NCBI GenBank assembly: GCA_003557545.1
Contig: PWOD01000109.1
Location: 1 to 6,622 of the forward strand
Source of the DNA: a bacterium
Lineage (GTDB): Bacteria; T1Sed10-126
Length of the DNA: 6,622 nt
Direction of reading: 5' to 3'
The translations under genes and the position numbers were made by a program. Below the pieces are notes generated by a model that was not told the origin of the DNA, searched no databases, and worked only from the letters and a program-made list of their open reading frames with translations. Positions 1-6,613 of the stretch are shown piece after piece. Numbering within the stretch: position 1 is the stretch's first letter; each line of letters opens with the position of its first letter.

Positions 1-1
1 C

Positions 2-1201
2 CAGAAAAAACTTTCTACTAAACAGTTGACTGATTTTCATCCGGACAGTGAATTCCATCAAAAAACCGGTATTTCGGAACTGGACAGAGTCCTCGGGGGA
101 GGGATTGTGGCCGGTTCTGTCGTACTGGTTGGAGGAGCCCCGGGAATCGGTAAATCTACCCTGTTATTACAGTGGGCCGATAGCTGGACTAACAGGGAAC
201 AACCAATTCTTTATCTAAACGGAGAAGAATCCGGGCAACAGATCGCCGGCCGGGCCCGAAGACTGAAGATTAATCCTGAATCAATAAATCTTGTAACAGC
301 CGATTCGGTTGAACAGTTGATCGCTCAGCTTCCCGATTTAAATCCAGCGGCGGTTTTTGTTGATTCAATACAAACGATCATCAGTGAAGAATCCTCTGGT
401 TTACAGGGCAGTATTGGCCAGTTAAGAGCTGTTACACAGCAGCTTGTGGAGGCGGCAAAGCTTCATTCAATTCCCTTTGTGTTGGTCGGTCATATTACTA
501 AAGATGGTGAGATCGGCGGGCCTAAAAGATTGGAACACATGGTTGATACCGTTCTTTATTTCGATGATACTGACCGGGGATTCAGGATTATCAGAACTAT
601 AAAAAATCGCTTTGGTCCAGCCGGGGAGGTCGGACTGTTCGAGATGACCGGTCAGGGATTGATTCCAATCCCCGATCCCGGCAATTATTTTGGTGAACGG
701 AAAAACAACCAGTCCGGCTGTGCCCTCACAGTTACAGTTGAAGGAAGCCGGCCGCTGGTTGTTGAAATTCAAGCTTTAGTCTCGCCAGCCTGTTTCGGAA
801 CTCCCCAGCGTTCAACCACCGGCTACCCAACCAGCCGGCTTTATATGTTACTGGCTGTACTGGAGAAAAAACTGAATCTACCACTAAACAGCCAGGACGT
901 TTTCATCAACGTAACCGGCGGCCTGAGAATAACTGATCCCGGTGTTGATCTGGCTGTCGCTCTGGCAGTAGTAAGTAGTGCCCGCGAAACAGCCCTGCCG
1001 CCTGGAACTACCTTATTTGGTGAAATCGGTTTAACCGGTGAGATAAGAGCTCCGGCCCAGGCCGACCAAAGAATAAAAGAATGTCAGCGTCTCAACTGTT
1101 CACCTGTGATAACCGGAACTGGGAACAAACATTTACAATCAATAAATCAAGTCCATCTGTCCAATTCTATTGCCCAAACAGTTGATTTTTTGTTAAACTA
1201 A
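2..1201 (+). CDS. radA: DNA repair protein RadA (Sms), 5'-truncated by window edge
   Basis: RecA-like ATPase with a C-terminal Lon-like domain; the family promotes branch migration and processing of recombination intermediates in the cytoplasm. The reading frame is open to the left edge. Counting from the TTG at 26 as residue 1, the typical 'TGISELDRVLGGG' entry is at 14-26, Walker A GGAPGIGKST at 36-45, Walker B ending at D113, and the RadA-specific KNRFG motif at 193-197. The Lon-like domain fills roughly 215-391, with GGLRITDPGVDLA and GEIGLTGEIR; as usual in RadA, the Lon catalytic serine position is not conserved, so no protease activity is expected. The N-terminal C4 zinc finger (about 60 residues) is missing only because it lies upstream of the window. 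The TTG at 26 is therefore an internal codon, not a start. The adjacent yacL-like gene matches Bacillota gene order. Identification is very secure. Confidence 0.97.
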   Translation, partial: QKKLSTKQLTDFHPDSEFHQKTGISELDRVLGGGIVAGSVVLVGGAPGIGKSTLLLQWADSWTNREQPILYLNGEESGQQIAGRARRLKINPESINLVTADSVEQLIAQLPDLNPAAVFVDSIQTIISEESSGLQGSIGQLRAVTQQLVEAAKLHSIPFVLVGHITKDGEIGGPKRLEHMVDTVLYFDDTDRGFRIIRTIKNRFGPAGEVGLFEMTGQGLIPIPDPGNYFGERKNNQSGCALTVTVEGSRPLVVEIQALVSPACFGTPQRSTTGYPTSRLYMLLAVLEKKLNLPLNSQDVFINVTGGLRITDPGVDLAVALAVVSSARETALPPGTTLFGEIGLTGEIRAPAQADQRIKECQRLNCSPVITGTGNKHLQSINQVHLSNSIAQTVDFLLN

Positions 1202-1258
1202 TAGAATAAATCAGGCAGTTATATTATTTGAATTTATCTTCTAATTTATATCTATTTT

Positions 1259-1266
1259 AAAGGTGA
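1259..1266 (+). promoter_or_regulatory. Ribosome binding site deciding the yacL-like start
   Basis: AAAGGTGA contains AGGTGA, an exact match to the 3' part of the consensus AGGAGGTGA, and ends 5 bases before the ATG at 1272. The alternative GTG at 1263 lies inside this site and has no Shine-Dalgarno sequence of its own, so the ATG at 1272 is preferred. Confidence 0.7.
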
Positions 1267-1271
1267 AACTT

Positions 1272-2270
1272 ATGTGGCGGAGAATTAGTACAACTTTATT
1301 TTTTCTGGTCCTGGGTGTTATAGCAGGAGTTGCAACCGATATTTTATTTCCCATGATCATGTTCGGTCTGGCTGTTGGATTATACCTTCATCTGGTTGAC
1401 AAATATCTGGAAAAATTTCACCACCGTATTTTGCTTGGTGGTGCACTTGGAGGAGTGCTGGGTGGTTCAACCGGTCTGTTAACAGCTTTCACCGGATTAC
1501 AGATGGCTTCTTATTTTGTTCCGGTCTACCATAGTTTCGACCCTGTTTTAATCTTTATCCTGATAATCACTGTTTTCGCTTTCATCTATCTGGGACTTTA
1601 TCTAGGAGTTACAATTGTTAAAAAAGCTGATCAAAAGCTACAAAATCAATCGGTTAACGAAACTGCAATTTCACCAAAACTACTTGATACAAGTGTAATT
1701 ATTGATGGTCGTATAACTGAAATAATCGAAATAGGTTTTTTAGAAGGGCGCTTTATTGTTCCTAAATTTATTATCCGTGAAATGCAGAATATGGCTGATT
1801 CCGGTGACAAATTGAAACGTGAACGGGGGAGGCGGGGGTTGGATATTCTTAATAAAATGAGAACAGAGCTGCCGGTCGAAATAATTATCAGTACTATTGA
1901 TTTCCCCAATATTCCAGAAGTAGATTCAAAACTGGTCGCAGCAGCCAAGGAAATCAATGCTAAAATAGCAACAAATGATTTTAATTTGAACAAGGTTGCT
2001 CGACTGGATGGGATCGAAGTACTTAATATCAATGAGTTGAGCAACGCCGTCAAACCTGTTTTTATTCCCGGTGAAACTTTTAAAATTAAAGTGATCAAAC
2101 AGGGAGAGGAAAAAAATCAGGGGGTTGGTTATCTGGATGATGGAACCATGGTCGTAGTTGAAAATGGGAAAAAATATGTTGGTCAAACGGTCCATGTAAC
2201 AGTAACCAGTGTTATCCAAACCAATGCTGGTCGGATGATCTTCACCGAGGCCGGAGAGATCGAAGATTAA
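1272..2270 (+). CDS. yacL: Membrane-anchored PIN/TRAM domain protein, YacL family
   Basis: Putative Mg2+-dependent nuclease tethered to the membrane; its physiological substrate is not settled. From the ATG at 1272 the protein has 332 residues. The N-terminal third is hydrophobic, with likely membrane segments near 5-25, 27-45, 54-82 and 91-116, including a glycine-rich stretch (GGALGGVLGG). A PIN domain follows at about 136-260 with its acidic residues in place: D139 in LLDTSVIIDGR, E170 in IIREMQ, D218 in VDSKL and D236 in TNDFN. A C-terminal TRAM domain (about 265-332), a predicted RNA/nucleic-acid-binding beta-barrel, ends the protein. A start at GTG 1263 would add three residues but lacks a ribosome site. 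It lies between radA and ispD as in Bacillus, but without disA between radA and itself. Family assignment is secure; cellular role is inferred. Confidence 0.93.
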   Translation: MWRRISTTLFFLVLGVIAGVATDILFPMIMFGLAVGLYLHLVDKYLEKFHHRILLGGALGGVLGGSTGLLTAFTGLQMASYFVPVYHSFDPVLIFILIITVFAFIYLGLYLGVTIVKKADQKLQNQSVNETAISPKLLDTSVIIDGRITEIIEIGFLEGRFIVPKFIIREMQNMADSGDKLKRERGRRGLDILNKMRTELPVEIIISTIDFPNIPEVDSKLVAAAKEINAKIATNDFNLNKVARLDGIEVLNINELSNAVKPVFIPGETFKIKVIKQGEEKNQGVGYLDDGTMVVVENGKKYVGQTVHVTVTSVIQTNAGRMIFTEAGEIED

Positions 2271-2299
2271 CTTTAAAACCAGGGGTTAAATGGCGATCT

Positions 2300-2328
2300 T
2301 TGCCACCTACCTCAACTGCACGTATTAC
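2300..2328 (+). promoter_or_regulatory. Candidate sigma-A promoter for ispD-ispF-gltX
   Basis: TTGCCA at 2300-2305 matches the -35 consensus at 5 of 6 positions. TATTAC at 2323-2328 matches the -10 consensus at 4 of 6, and the spacer is exactly 17 bases. Transcription would start near 2335, giving a leader of about 40 bases before the ispD ATG. It lies in the only sizeable gap ahead of the three packed genes. Prediction by eye only. Confidence 0.5.
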
Positions 2329-2331
2329 GTG
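2319..2331. repeat. Palindrome overlapping the candidate -10 box
   Basis: CACGTATTACGTG is a perfect 6-base inverted repeat around one central base, extendable outward by a G-T and a T-A pair. It covers the whole candidate -10 hexamer at 2323-2328, a typical place for a repressor operator. No known operator is recognised in it. Confidence 0.4.
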
Positions 2332-2376
2332 TAAATTTCAGTTTAAAAATTTTCTTAACTATGGTGTGTTGGTTAT

Positions 2377-3117
2377 ATGAATTTTGCCCTATTACTGGCA
2401 GCTGGTCAGGGAACTCGATTCGGCAGTGAAAAGCCCAAGCAGTTAATCAAGCTACTGGGGAAAGCTGCGCTAATTTATTCAATTGAAACTTTTGAGGCCT
2501 GTAAGCAGATTGATCGCTATGGGTTAATTGTCCCGGCAGATAAATTAAAGCTGTTTGAAAAAACAGTTGCTCCCAATAATTTAAACAAACTGCAGTTTAT
2601 AACGGCGGGGGGAGGCAGTCGAAGAGAATCGGTGGAAAAAGGGTTGATTAAAATCGCCAGTGTACTGAATACCCCACCAAAAACTATTCTGATACATGAT
2701 TCTGCCCGACCCGCCATACAGCTGCGCTTGCTCGATAAGCTGTATCATAAATTCGAGCAGCTCCAGGCTGAGGTCGCCGGAGTGATTCCCGCAATCCCTC
2801 CGGCTGATACCGTCAAACGTATTGATCTTAATCAAGAAATTGACAGCCAGGTCGTCGGCGAAACTATTCGCCGGCAGAGCTTACGGCTGGTTCAAACCCC
2901 CCAGTTATTCAACTATGATATTTTGACAAATGCTCATGCTAAATGGAACGAGTCCGAAGAACCAACCGATGATGCAATGATGATTGAAACTCTCAATAAA
3001 AAAATTGCTTTTGTTGAAGGGGAGAGAGCCAATCGTAAATTGACTCATCCCGAGGATAAACAGCTGCTTGAAATCTATCTTTCCCAACTGAAGGAGAGCT
3101 GCTTCAATGATAGATAA
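2377..3117 (+). CDS. ispD: 2-C-methyl-D-erythritol 4-phosphate cytidylyltransferase
   Basis: Third step of the MEP isoprenoid pathway: transfers CMP from CTP to methylerythritol 4-phosphate, in the cytosol. At 246 residues it has normal family length. The N-terminal nucleotide-binding signature is at 5-22 (LLAAGQGTRFG followed by EKPKQ), with R14 and K21 as the expected CTP-phosphate contacts. HDSARP at 107-112 gives the metal-site aspartate D108. QTPQ is at 173-176, the acidic pair D198-D199 lies in PTDDAMM, and N-R-K-L-T at 219-223 matches the C-terminal substrate-binding motif. The start is the only sensible one, since it directly precedes the first beta-strand, but its ribosome site is weak (GGTG at 2363-2366, 10 bases upstream). 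The last 11 bases overlap ispF, implying translational coupling with the next enzyme but one in the same pathway. Confidence 0.96.
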   Translation: MNFALLLAAGQGTRFGSEKPKQLIKLLGKAALIYSIETFEACKQIDRYGLIVPADKLKLFEKTVAPNNLNKLQFITAGGGSRRESVEKGLIKIASVLNTPPKTILIHDSARPAIQLRLLDKLYHKFEQLQAEVAGVIPAIPPADTVKRIDLNQEIDSQVVGETIRRQSLRLVQTPQLFNYDILTNAHAKWNESEEPTDDAMMIETLNKKIAFVEGERANRKLTHPEDKQLLEIYLSQLKESCFNDR

Positions 3118-3592
3118 ATATCGAATCGGTCAGGGCTGGGATCGGCATCGATTAACCTCTGGAAATGGATTCCATCTGGGGGGAATCTTTATCAACTCAA
3201 AGTATCGTGTAGTAGCGCATAGTGATGGTGATGTAGCTTTACATGCTTTAATCGACAGCCTGCTGGGAGCGGCTGGAATGGGTGATATCGGCAAACATTT
3301 TCCTCCCAATGAGAAACGCTGGGAAAACGCTGATTCAAAACAACTACTCCGGAATGTTGTCGACCGGTTAAAATCTGATGACTGGAAGATTGTCAATATT
3401 GATTTGACGATTATATTTCAGGCAGAAAAACTCGGTTCCATGAGAACAAAAATGGAACAGGCGATAGCTGAATCTATTGATCAAATAAATTCTATCAACA
3501 TAAAATTCAAATCAGGCGAGGATGTTGGGCCGACAGGCCGTTGTGAGGCGATCGAGGCTCAATCCATCGTGCTAATCAAAAAGGAGTGCTGA
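3107..3592 (+). CDS. ispF: 2-C-methyl-D-erythritol 2,4-cyclodiphosphate synthase
   Basis: Fifth step of the MEP pathway: cyclises CDP-methylerythritol 2-phosphate to the 2,4-cyclodiphosphate with release of CMP; the family is a homotrimer with a zinc site. At 161 residues the length is normal. Zinc ligands are present as D12 and H14 (GWDRHRL) and H46 in HSDGDVALH at 38-46; DSLLGAAGMGDIG and HFPP follow as usual. The C-terminal cytosine-binding loop is unusual: the common K-A-T-T-T-E-x-x-G-F-T-G-R is replaced by K-F-K-S-G-E-D-V-G-P-T-G-R, and the glycine normally before HSD is alanine (A37). All catalytic metal ligands remain, so an active enzyme is expected. Ribosome site AAGGAG at 3091-3096 lies inside ispD, 10 bases before the ATG, and the gene overlaps ispD by 11 bases. 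Confidence 0.94.
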   Translation: MIDKYRIGQGWDRHRLTSGNGFHLGGIFINSKYRVVAHSDGDVALHALIDSLLGAAGMGDIGKHFPPNEKRWENADSKQLLRNVVDRLKSDDWKIVNIDLTIIFQAEKLGSMRTKMEQAIAESIDQINSINIKFKSGEDVGPTGRCEAIEAQSIVLIKKEC

Positions 3593-3595
3593 ACA

Positions 3596-5044
3596 ATGAC
3601 CAAAAAAGTACGGACCCGTTTTGCCCCCAGTCCTACCGGAAATCTACATGTGGGTGGTGCCAGAACAGCCCTGTTTAACTGGCTTTACGCAAAAAATACC
3701 GGGGGAGAGTTTATCTTAAGAATAGAAGATACCGACTTCGATCGCTCAGCTGAGCGGTTTACCAATCAGATATTATCAGCCCTAAGCTGGCTCTCTATGG
3801 ACTGGGATGAAGGGCCCGAAGTTGGAGGCCCACATGCACCTTATCAGCAAAGCCAGCGTCTGGAACGATATCAGGAGGTTGTAGAGAGTTTGATGGATAA
3901 AGGTGTGGTTTATCCCTGTTACTGTACTGATGAAGAGTTACAGGCTGAAAGAGAACGGCAGAAATCTCGGCGGGAACCACCACGTTATTCGGGACGCTGT
4001 CGAAATTTAGACAACGCCGAGATCAAAAAGTTTGAAGAGCAGGGGAGAAGTTTTGCTTATCGTTATCAAATTCCTGATAAACCTGCCACTGTGGAAGATG
4101 TTGCCAAAGGTACTGTTAACTTTCCACCGGATCAGGTGGGAGATTTTATTGTAGTTAAATCAAACGGTTATCCCGCCTACAATTTTGCCGTAGTAGTTGA
4201 TGATCATGATATGGAAATTACCGATGTTTTACGGGGGGATGATCATCTGAGTAATACCCCCCGTCAACTCTATCTCTATGAGGAACTGGGCTGGGAGCCA
4301 CCCCGTTGGTGCCATCTGCCGATGATACTGGGTGATGATGGCGAGCGACTGTCAAAACGCCACGGTGCCACTGATGTCGAAAGCTATCGCGAGCAGGGTT
4401 TTTTGCCGGAAGCTATAATTAACGCGCTTGTCCTGTTGGGCTGGTCTACACCGGACGGAGTCGAGGTGAAAAAAATTGGAGAATTAATAAATGATTTTAC
4501 TCTGTCACGAATAAACCGTTCAGCTTCAAGATTTGACTATGACAAAGTTAAGTATTTCAACAGTCAGCATCTTAGATCTCTGCCGGCGGAAGAACTGGCC
4601 TCCCGTTTACAACCTTTTTTACCGGAAGAAATGCTGTCTGAGGATCTGGATAATCTTGAACAAATAATTGAAGTGTTCAGAGAACAGCTGGTGCTCCTGT
4701 CTGATTTTTCCGAACTGTACAGGGAATATTTTTCCAATCAATTTTCTCCTCAGAAATCCGCATTGGAGCTGGTTAATAACAATCCGCAAGGAGCAAAAAT
4801 CATCCGTGAATTTTTAACAAATCTGGAAGGGATAGATGATTTTAATCTGACCAACATTACTGAGGCTATAAAAAATACTGCTCAGCAGGTCGACCAGAAG
4901 GGGGCAAAACTGTATAAACCGATGAGAGTTGCGGTAACCGGCCAGTTAGAAGGGCCAGAATTCCATACCCTGATGGTTCCCCTGGGGAAAAAACGCTGTC
5001 TCGACCGGATACAGACTGTCTTACAGGAGCTGGAGGACGACTGA
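3596..5044 (+). CDS. gltX: Glutamyl-tRNA synthetase
   Basis: Class I aminoacyl-tRNA synthetase that attaches glutamate to tRNA-Glu in the cytosol; in many bacteria of this type it also charges tRNA-Gln for later amidation by GatCAB, which cannot be decided here. Length is 482 residues, normal for bacterial GltX. The HIGH-type motif is HVGG at 18-21, following FAPSPTG. The KMSKS-type loop is LSKRHG at 252-257. A zinc-binding insert is complete, with C108, C110, Y131 and C135 (PCYC ... RYSGRC). The C-terminal half (about 320-482) is the helical anticodon-binding region. Ribosome site AAGGAG at 3581-3586 falls in the last ispF codons, 9 bases before the ATG, and only 3 bases separate the two genes, so it is probably co-transcribed with ispD-ispF, as in Bacillus. 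Confidence 0.97.
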   Translation: MTKKVRTRFAPSPTGNLHVGGARTALFNWLYAKNTGGEFILRIEDTDFDRSAERFTNQILSALSWLSMDWDEGPEVGGPHAPYQQSQRLERYQEVVESLMDKGVVYPCYCTDEELQAERERQKSRREPPRYSGRCRNLDNAEIKKFEEQGRSFAYRYQIPDKPATVEDVAKGTVNFPPDQVGDFIVVKSNGYPAYNFAVVVDDHDMEITDVLRGDDHLSNTPRQLYLYEELGWEPPRWCHLPMILGDDGERLSKRHGATDVESYREQGFLPEAIINALVLLGWSTPDGVEVKKIGELINDFTLSRINRSASRFDYDKVKYFNSQHLRSLPAEELASRLQPFLPEEMLSEDLDNLEQIIEVFREQLVLLSDFSELYREYFSNQFSPQKSALELVNNNPQGAKIIREFLTNLEGIDDFNLTNITEAIKNTAQQVDQKGAKLYKPMRVAVTGQLEGPEFHTLMVPLGKKRCLDRIQTVLQELEDD

Positions 5045-5130
5045 CGGCTAATAATTTAAGCTGAACAACAAAATTCCCGATAAATTAATCAGAACAAACA
5101 AAATCTATCTATATTTTATAACCTGTTTTC

Positions 5131-5137
5131 AGGAAGG
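5131..5137 (+). promoter_or_regulatory. Ribosome binding site supporting a TTG start
   Basis: AGGAAGG lies 11 bases before the TTG at 5149. An ATG at 5138 directly abuts it but is in another frame and stops after nine codons. In the glycosyltransferase frame there is a TAA at 5119-5121 and no ATG or GTG between it and 5149, so the TTG is the only usable start. The first half of the site is also the right arm of a small hairpin (CCTG at 5122-5125 with CAGG at 5130-5133, TTTT loop). Confidence 0.6.
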
Positions 5138-5148
5138 ATGAAGCTATC

Positions 5149-6426
5149 TTGGTTAACAAAGAACTAAAAATTGGTTTTGTAATTACCCGCCTTTCAGGAA
5201 CGGACGGGGTCTCTTTAGAAACCAAAAAATGGGACAAAATTTTCCAGGATGCAGGCCATAAAACTTTTTATCTTGGTGGCGAGCTGGAGACTGATCCGGC
5301 AGAATCGATGGAGATAGAAGAGTTTCACTTTCAGCATCCGGAAATCAAACTTATCCATGATAACTGTTTTCAAAATGGAGACTCTCGTGATCCGGCAATT
5401 AACCGGAAAATTTTAAAACTTCAGAATCGATTGAAAAACCATATCCATAATTTCATAGAGAAATTTAACATTGATCTCCTCGTAGCTGAAAATGTACTGA
5501 CTATTCCTATGAATATACCGCTGGGGCTGGGATTAACCCAGGTGCTTGCTGAACGAGCTGATCTACCATTGATCGCTCATCATCATGACTTTTATTGGGA
5601 AAGAAACCGCTTTCTCTGTAACTGTATCTGGGATTATCTTAATGCCGCCTTTCCTCCTACTTTCAAACAGGTGCAGCACGTTGTGATTAATTCCTCAGCA
5701 GGACACCAGCTAGCCCATCGCCAGGGATTATCCTCAACCCTGATTCCCAATGTATTAGATTTTAGCCAGGAACCTCCCACAGTTGAAGAGCTGGACGATT
5801 ATGCCCGGGACGTTAGAGACAGCTTCGGTATAGGAGATGACGAATTGTTTGTCTTGCAACCCACAAGAATTGTCCCCCGTAAAAATATTGAAGAAGCCAT
5901 TGAACTACTCAGTTATCTAGAATGTTCATGCAAGCTTCTGATCTCACATGCTTCGGGTGATGAAGGTTATGAATACGAACAACACCTGAAAAGATACGCC
6001 GAACATATGGAGGTAGAAACTCTATTTGAATCTGAAACGGTTGGTCCAGAGCGCGGCCAAACTTCCGACGGGCGAAAGATCTATGCTCTGGAAGATATCT
6101 ACCCTCATGCCGATCTCGTAACCTATCCTTCGGATTATGAAGGGTTTGGTAATGCCTTTGTAGAAGCTGTTTATTTCAAAAAACCGATCGTTGTCAACAA
6201 CTATTCAGTTTTCTCAACCGACATTAAGCCCAAGGGATTCAAAGTTATTGAGTTTGATGGATTTATTAAAAAAAATACCGTAGAAATGACAAAACAGGTT
6301 ATTGAAAACCCGGGACTGGCACGTGATATGGTTGAAACTAATTTTTCCCTTGGCCGTAAATATTATTCACTCGACGGCCTTAAAGAGAAACTGCTAACAT
6401 TACTTGATAGCATTTTCGGTTTTTAA
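5149..6426 (+). CDS. GT-B fold glycosyltransferase, GT4-like, substrate unknown
   Basis: Predicted cytosolic sugar transferase using a nucleotide-sugar donor; neither donor nor acceptor can be named. The protein has 425 residues, with no signal peptide or membrane segment. The N-terminal domain opens with KIGFVITRLSGTDGVSLE (about 6-23), a glycine-containing acceptor-side loop, and carries a histidine/aromatic cluster, AHHHDFYWER. The C-terminal donor domain has the retaining-transferase phosphate contacts R240 and K245 (TRIVPRKN) and the classic E-x7-E motif with E331 and E339 in YEGFGNAFVEA. Start is TTG 5149. It lies 104 bases after gltX, with no convincing terminator between; a TATAAC at 5117-5122 could be a -10 box but has no matching -35. 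It occupies the position of cysE/cysS in Bacillus. Roles in compatible-solute, glycogen-like or surface glycan synthesis are all possible; I cannot choose. Confidence 0.88.
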   Translation: MVNKELKIGFVITRLSGTDGVSLETKKWDKIFQDAGHKTFYLGGELETDPAESMEIEEFHFQHPEIKLIHDNCFQNGDSRDPAINRKILKLQNRLKNHIHNFIEKFNIDLLVAENVLTIPMNIPLGLGLTQVLAERADLPLIAHHHDFYWERNRFLCNCIWDYLNAAFPPTFKQVQHVVINSSAGHQLAHRQGLSSTLIPNVLDFSQEPPTVEELDDYARDVRDSFGIGDDELFVLQPTRIVPRKNIEEAIELLSYLECSCKLLISHASGDEGYEYEQHLKRYAEHMEVETLFESETVGPERGQTSDGRKIYALEDIYPHADLVTYPSDYEGFGNAFVEAVYFKKPIVVNNYSVFSTDIKPKGFKVIEFDGFIKKNTVEMTKQVIENPGLARDMVETNFSLGRKYYSLDGLKEKLLTLLDSIFGF

Positions 6427-6533
6427 AAAATACTTTCACTACCCACTGGCAGCAACTCTACTGATAAGTTCTACAATTAATCCATCCACTTATAACAGAA
6501 CAGTTGTGTCCATATAATTGTGTAAAAGAGGTA

Positions 6534-6562
6534 TTGAAAAAGCCACCGTCCTCCGGTAGATT
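6534..6562 (+). promoter_or_regulatory. Candidate internal transposase promoter
   Basis: TTGAAA at 6534-6539 matches the -35 consensus at 5 of 6 positions and TAGATT at 6557-6562 matches the -10 at 4 of 6, with a 17-base spacer. The start of transcription would fall near 6569, in the loop of the neighbouring inverted repeat. A TATAAT at 6513-6518 in the terminal repeat is a perfect -10 hexamer but only a poor -35 (TTATAA at 6490-6495, 3 of 6) lies at the right distance, in flanking DNA. Confidence 0.4.
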
Positions 6563-6613
6563 TTTAGAGTGAGAAAAACATCAAATCTACCAAAAGGAGT
6601 GAGGACGATGGCT
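6541..6613 (+). promoter_or_regulatory. Long inverted repeat sequestering the transposase start
   Basis: The outer arms 6541-6553 and 6601-6613 pair at 12 of 13 positions (one C-A mismatch), and the inner arms 6555-6563 and 6583-6591 pair at 9 of 9. The loop is 6564-6582. The right outer arm contains the transposase start codon 6608-6610 and the next codon. The ribosome site AAAGGAG at 6593-6599 is in an asymmetric internal loop opposite a single C. In read-through RNA this would hide the start codon. Confidence 0.7.

Noticed and set aside
26-28. TTG as the start codon of radA
   Set aside because: The frame is open to the left edge, and RadA needs a zinc finger of about 60 residues before this point; no ribosome site precedes the TTG.
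1228-1256. Possible promoter before the yacL-like gene (TTGAAT with TCTATT)
   Set aside because: The -10 match is poor, and the whole gap is AT-rich, so such matches are expected by chance.
1646-2098. 150-codon reading frame on the minus strand
   Set aside because: It lies wholly opposite the PIN and TRAM domains of a well-recognised gene, has a low-complexity Ser/Ile-rich product and matches no family I recognise.
2277-2305. Possible terminators after the yacL-like gene
   Set aside because: AACC/GGTT and TGGC/GCCA stems have only four pairs each and no T-run follows.
5138-5167. Nine-codon reading frame starting ATG 5138 as a leader peptide
   Set aside because: The ATG directly abuts the ribosome site with no spacer, so initiation there is unlikely.
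6464-6493. Inverted repeat ATAAGT/ACTTAT before the IS end
   Set aside because: Six AT-rich pairs with an 18-base loop are likely chance, and no T-tract follows, so it is not a terminator.
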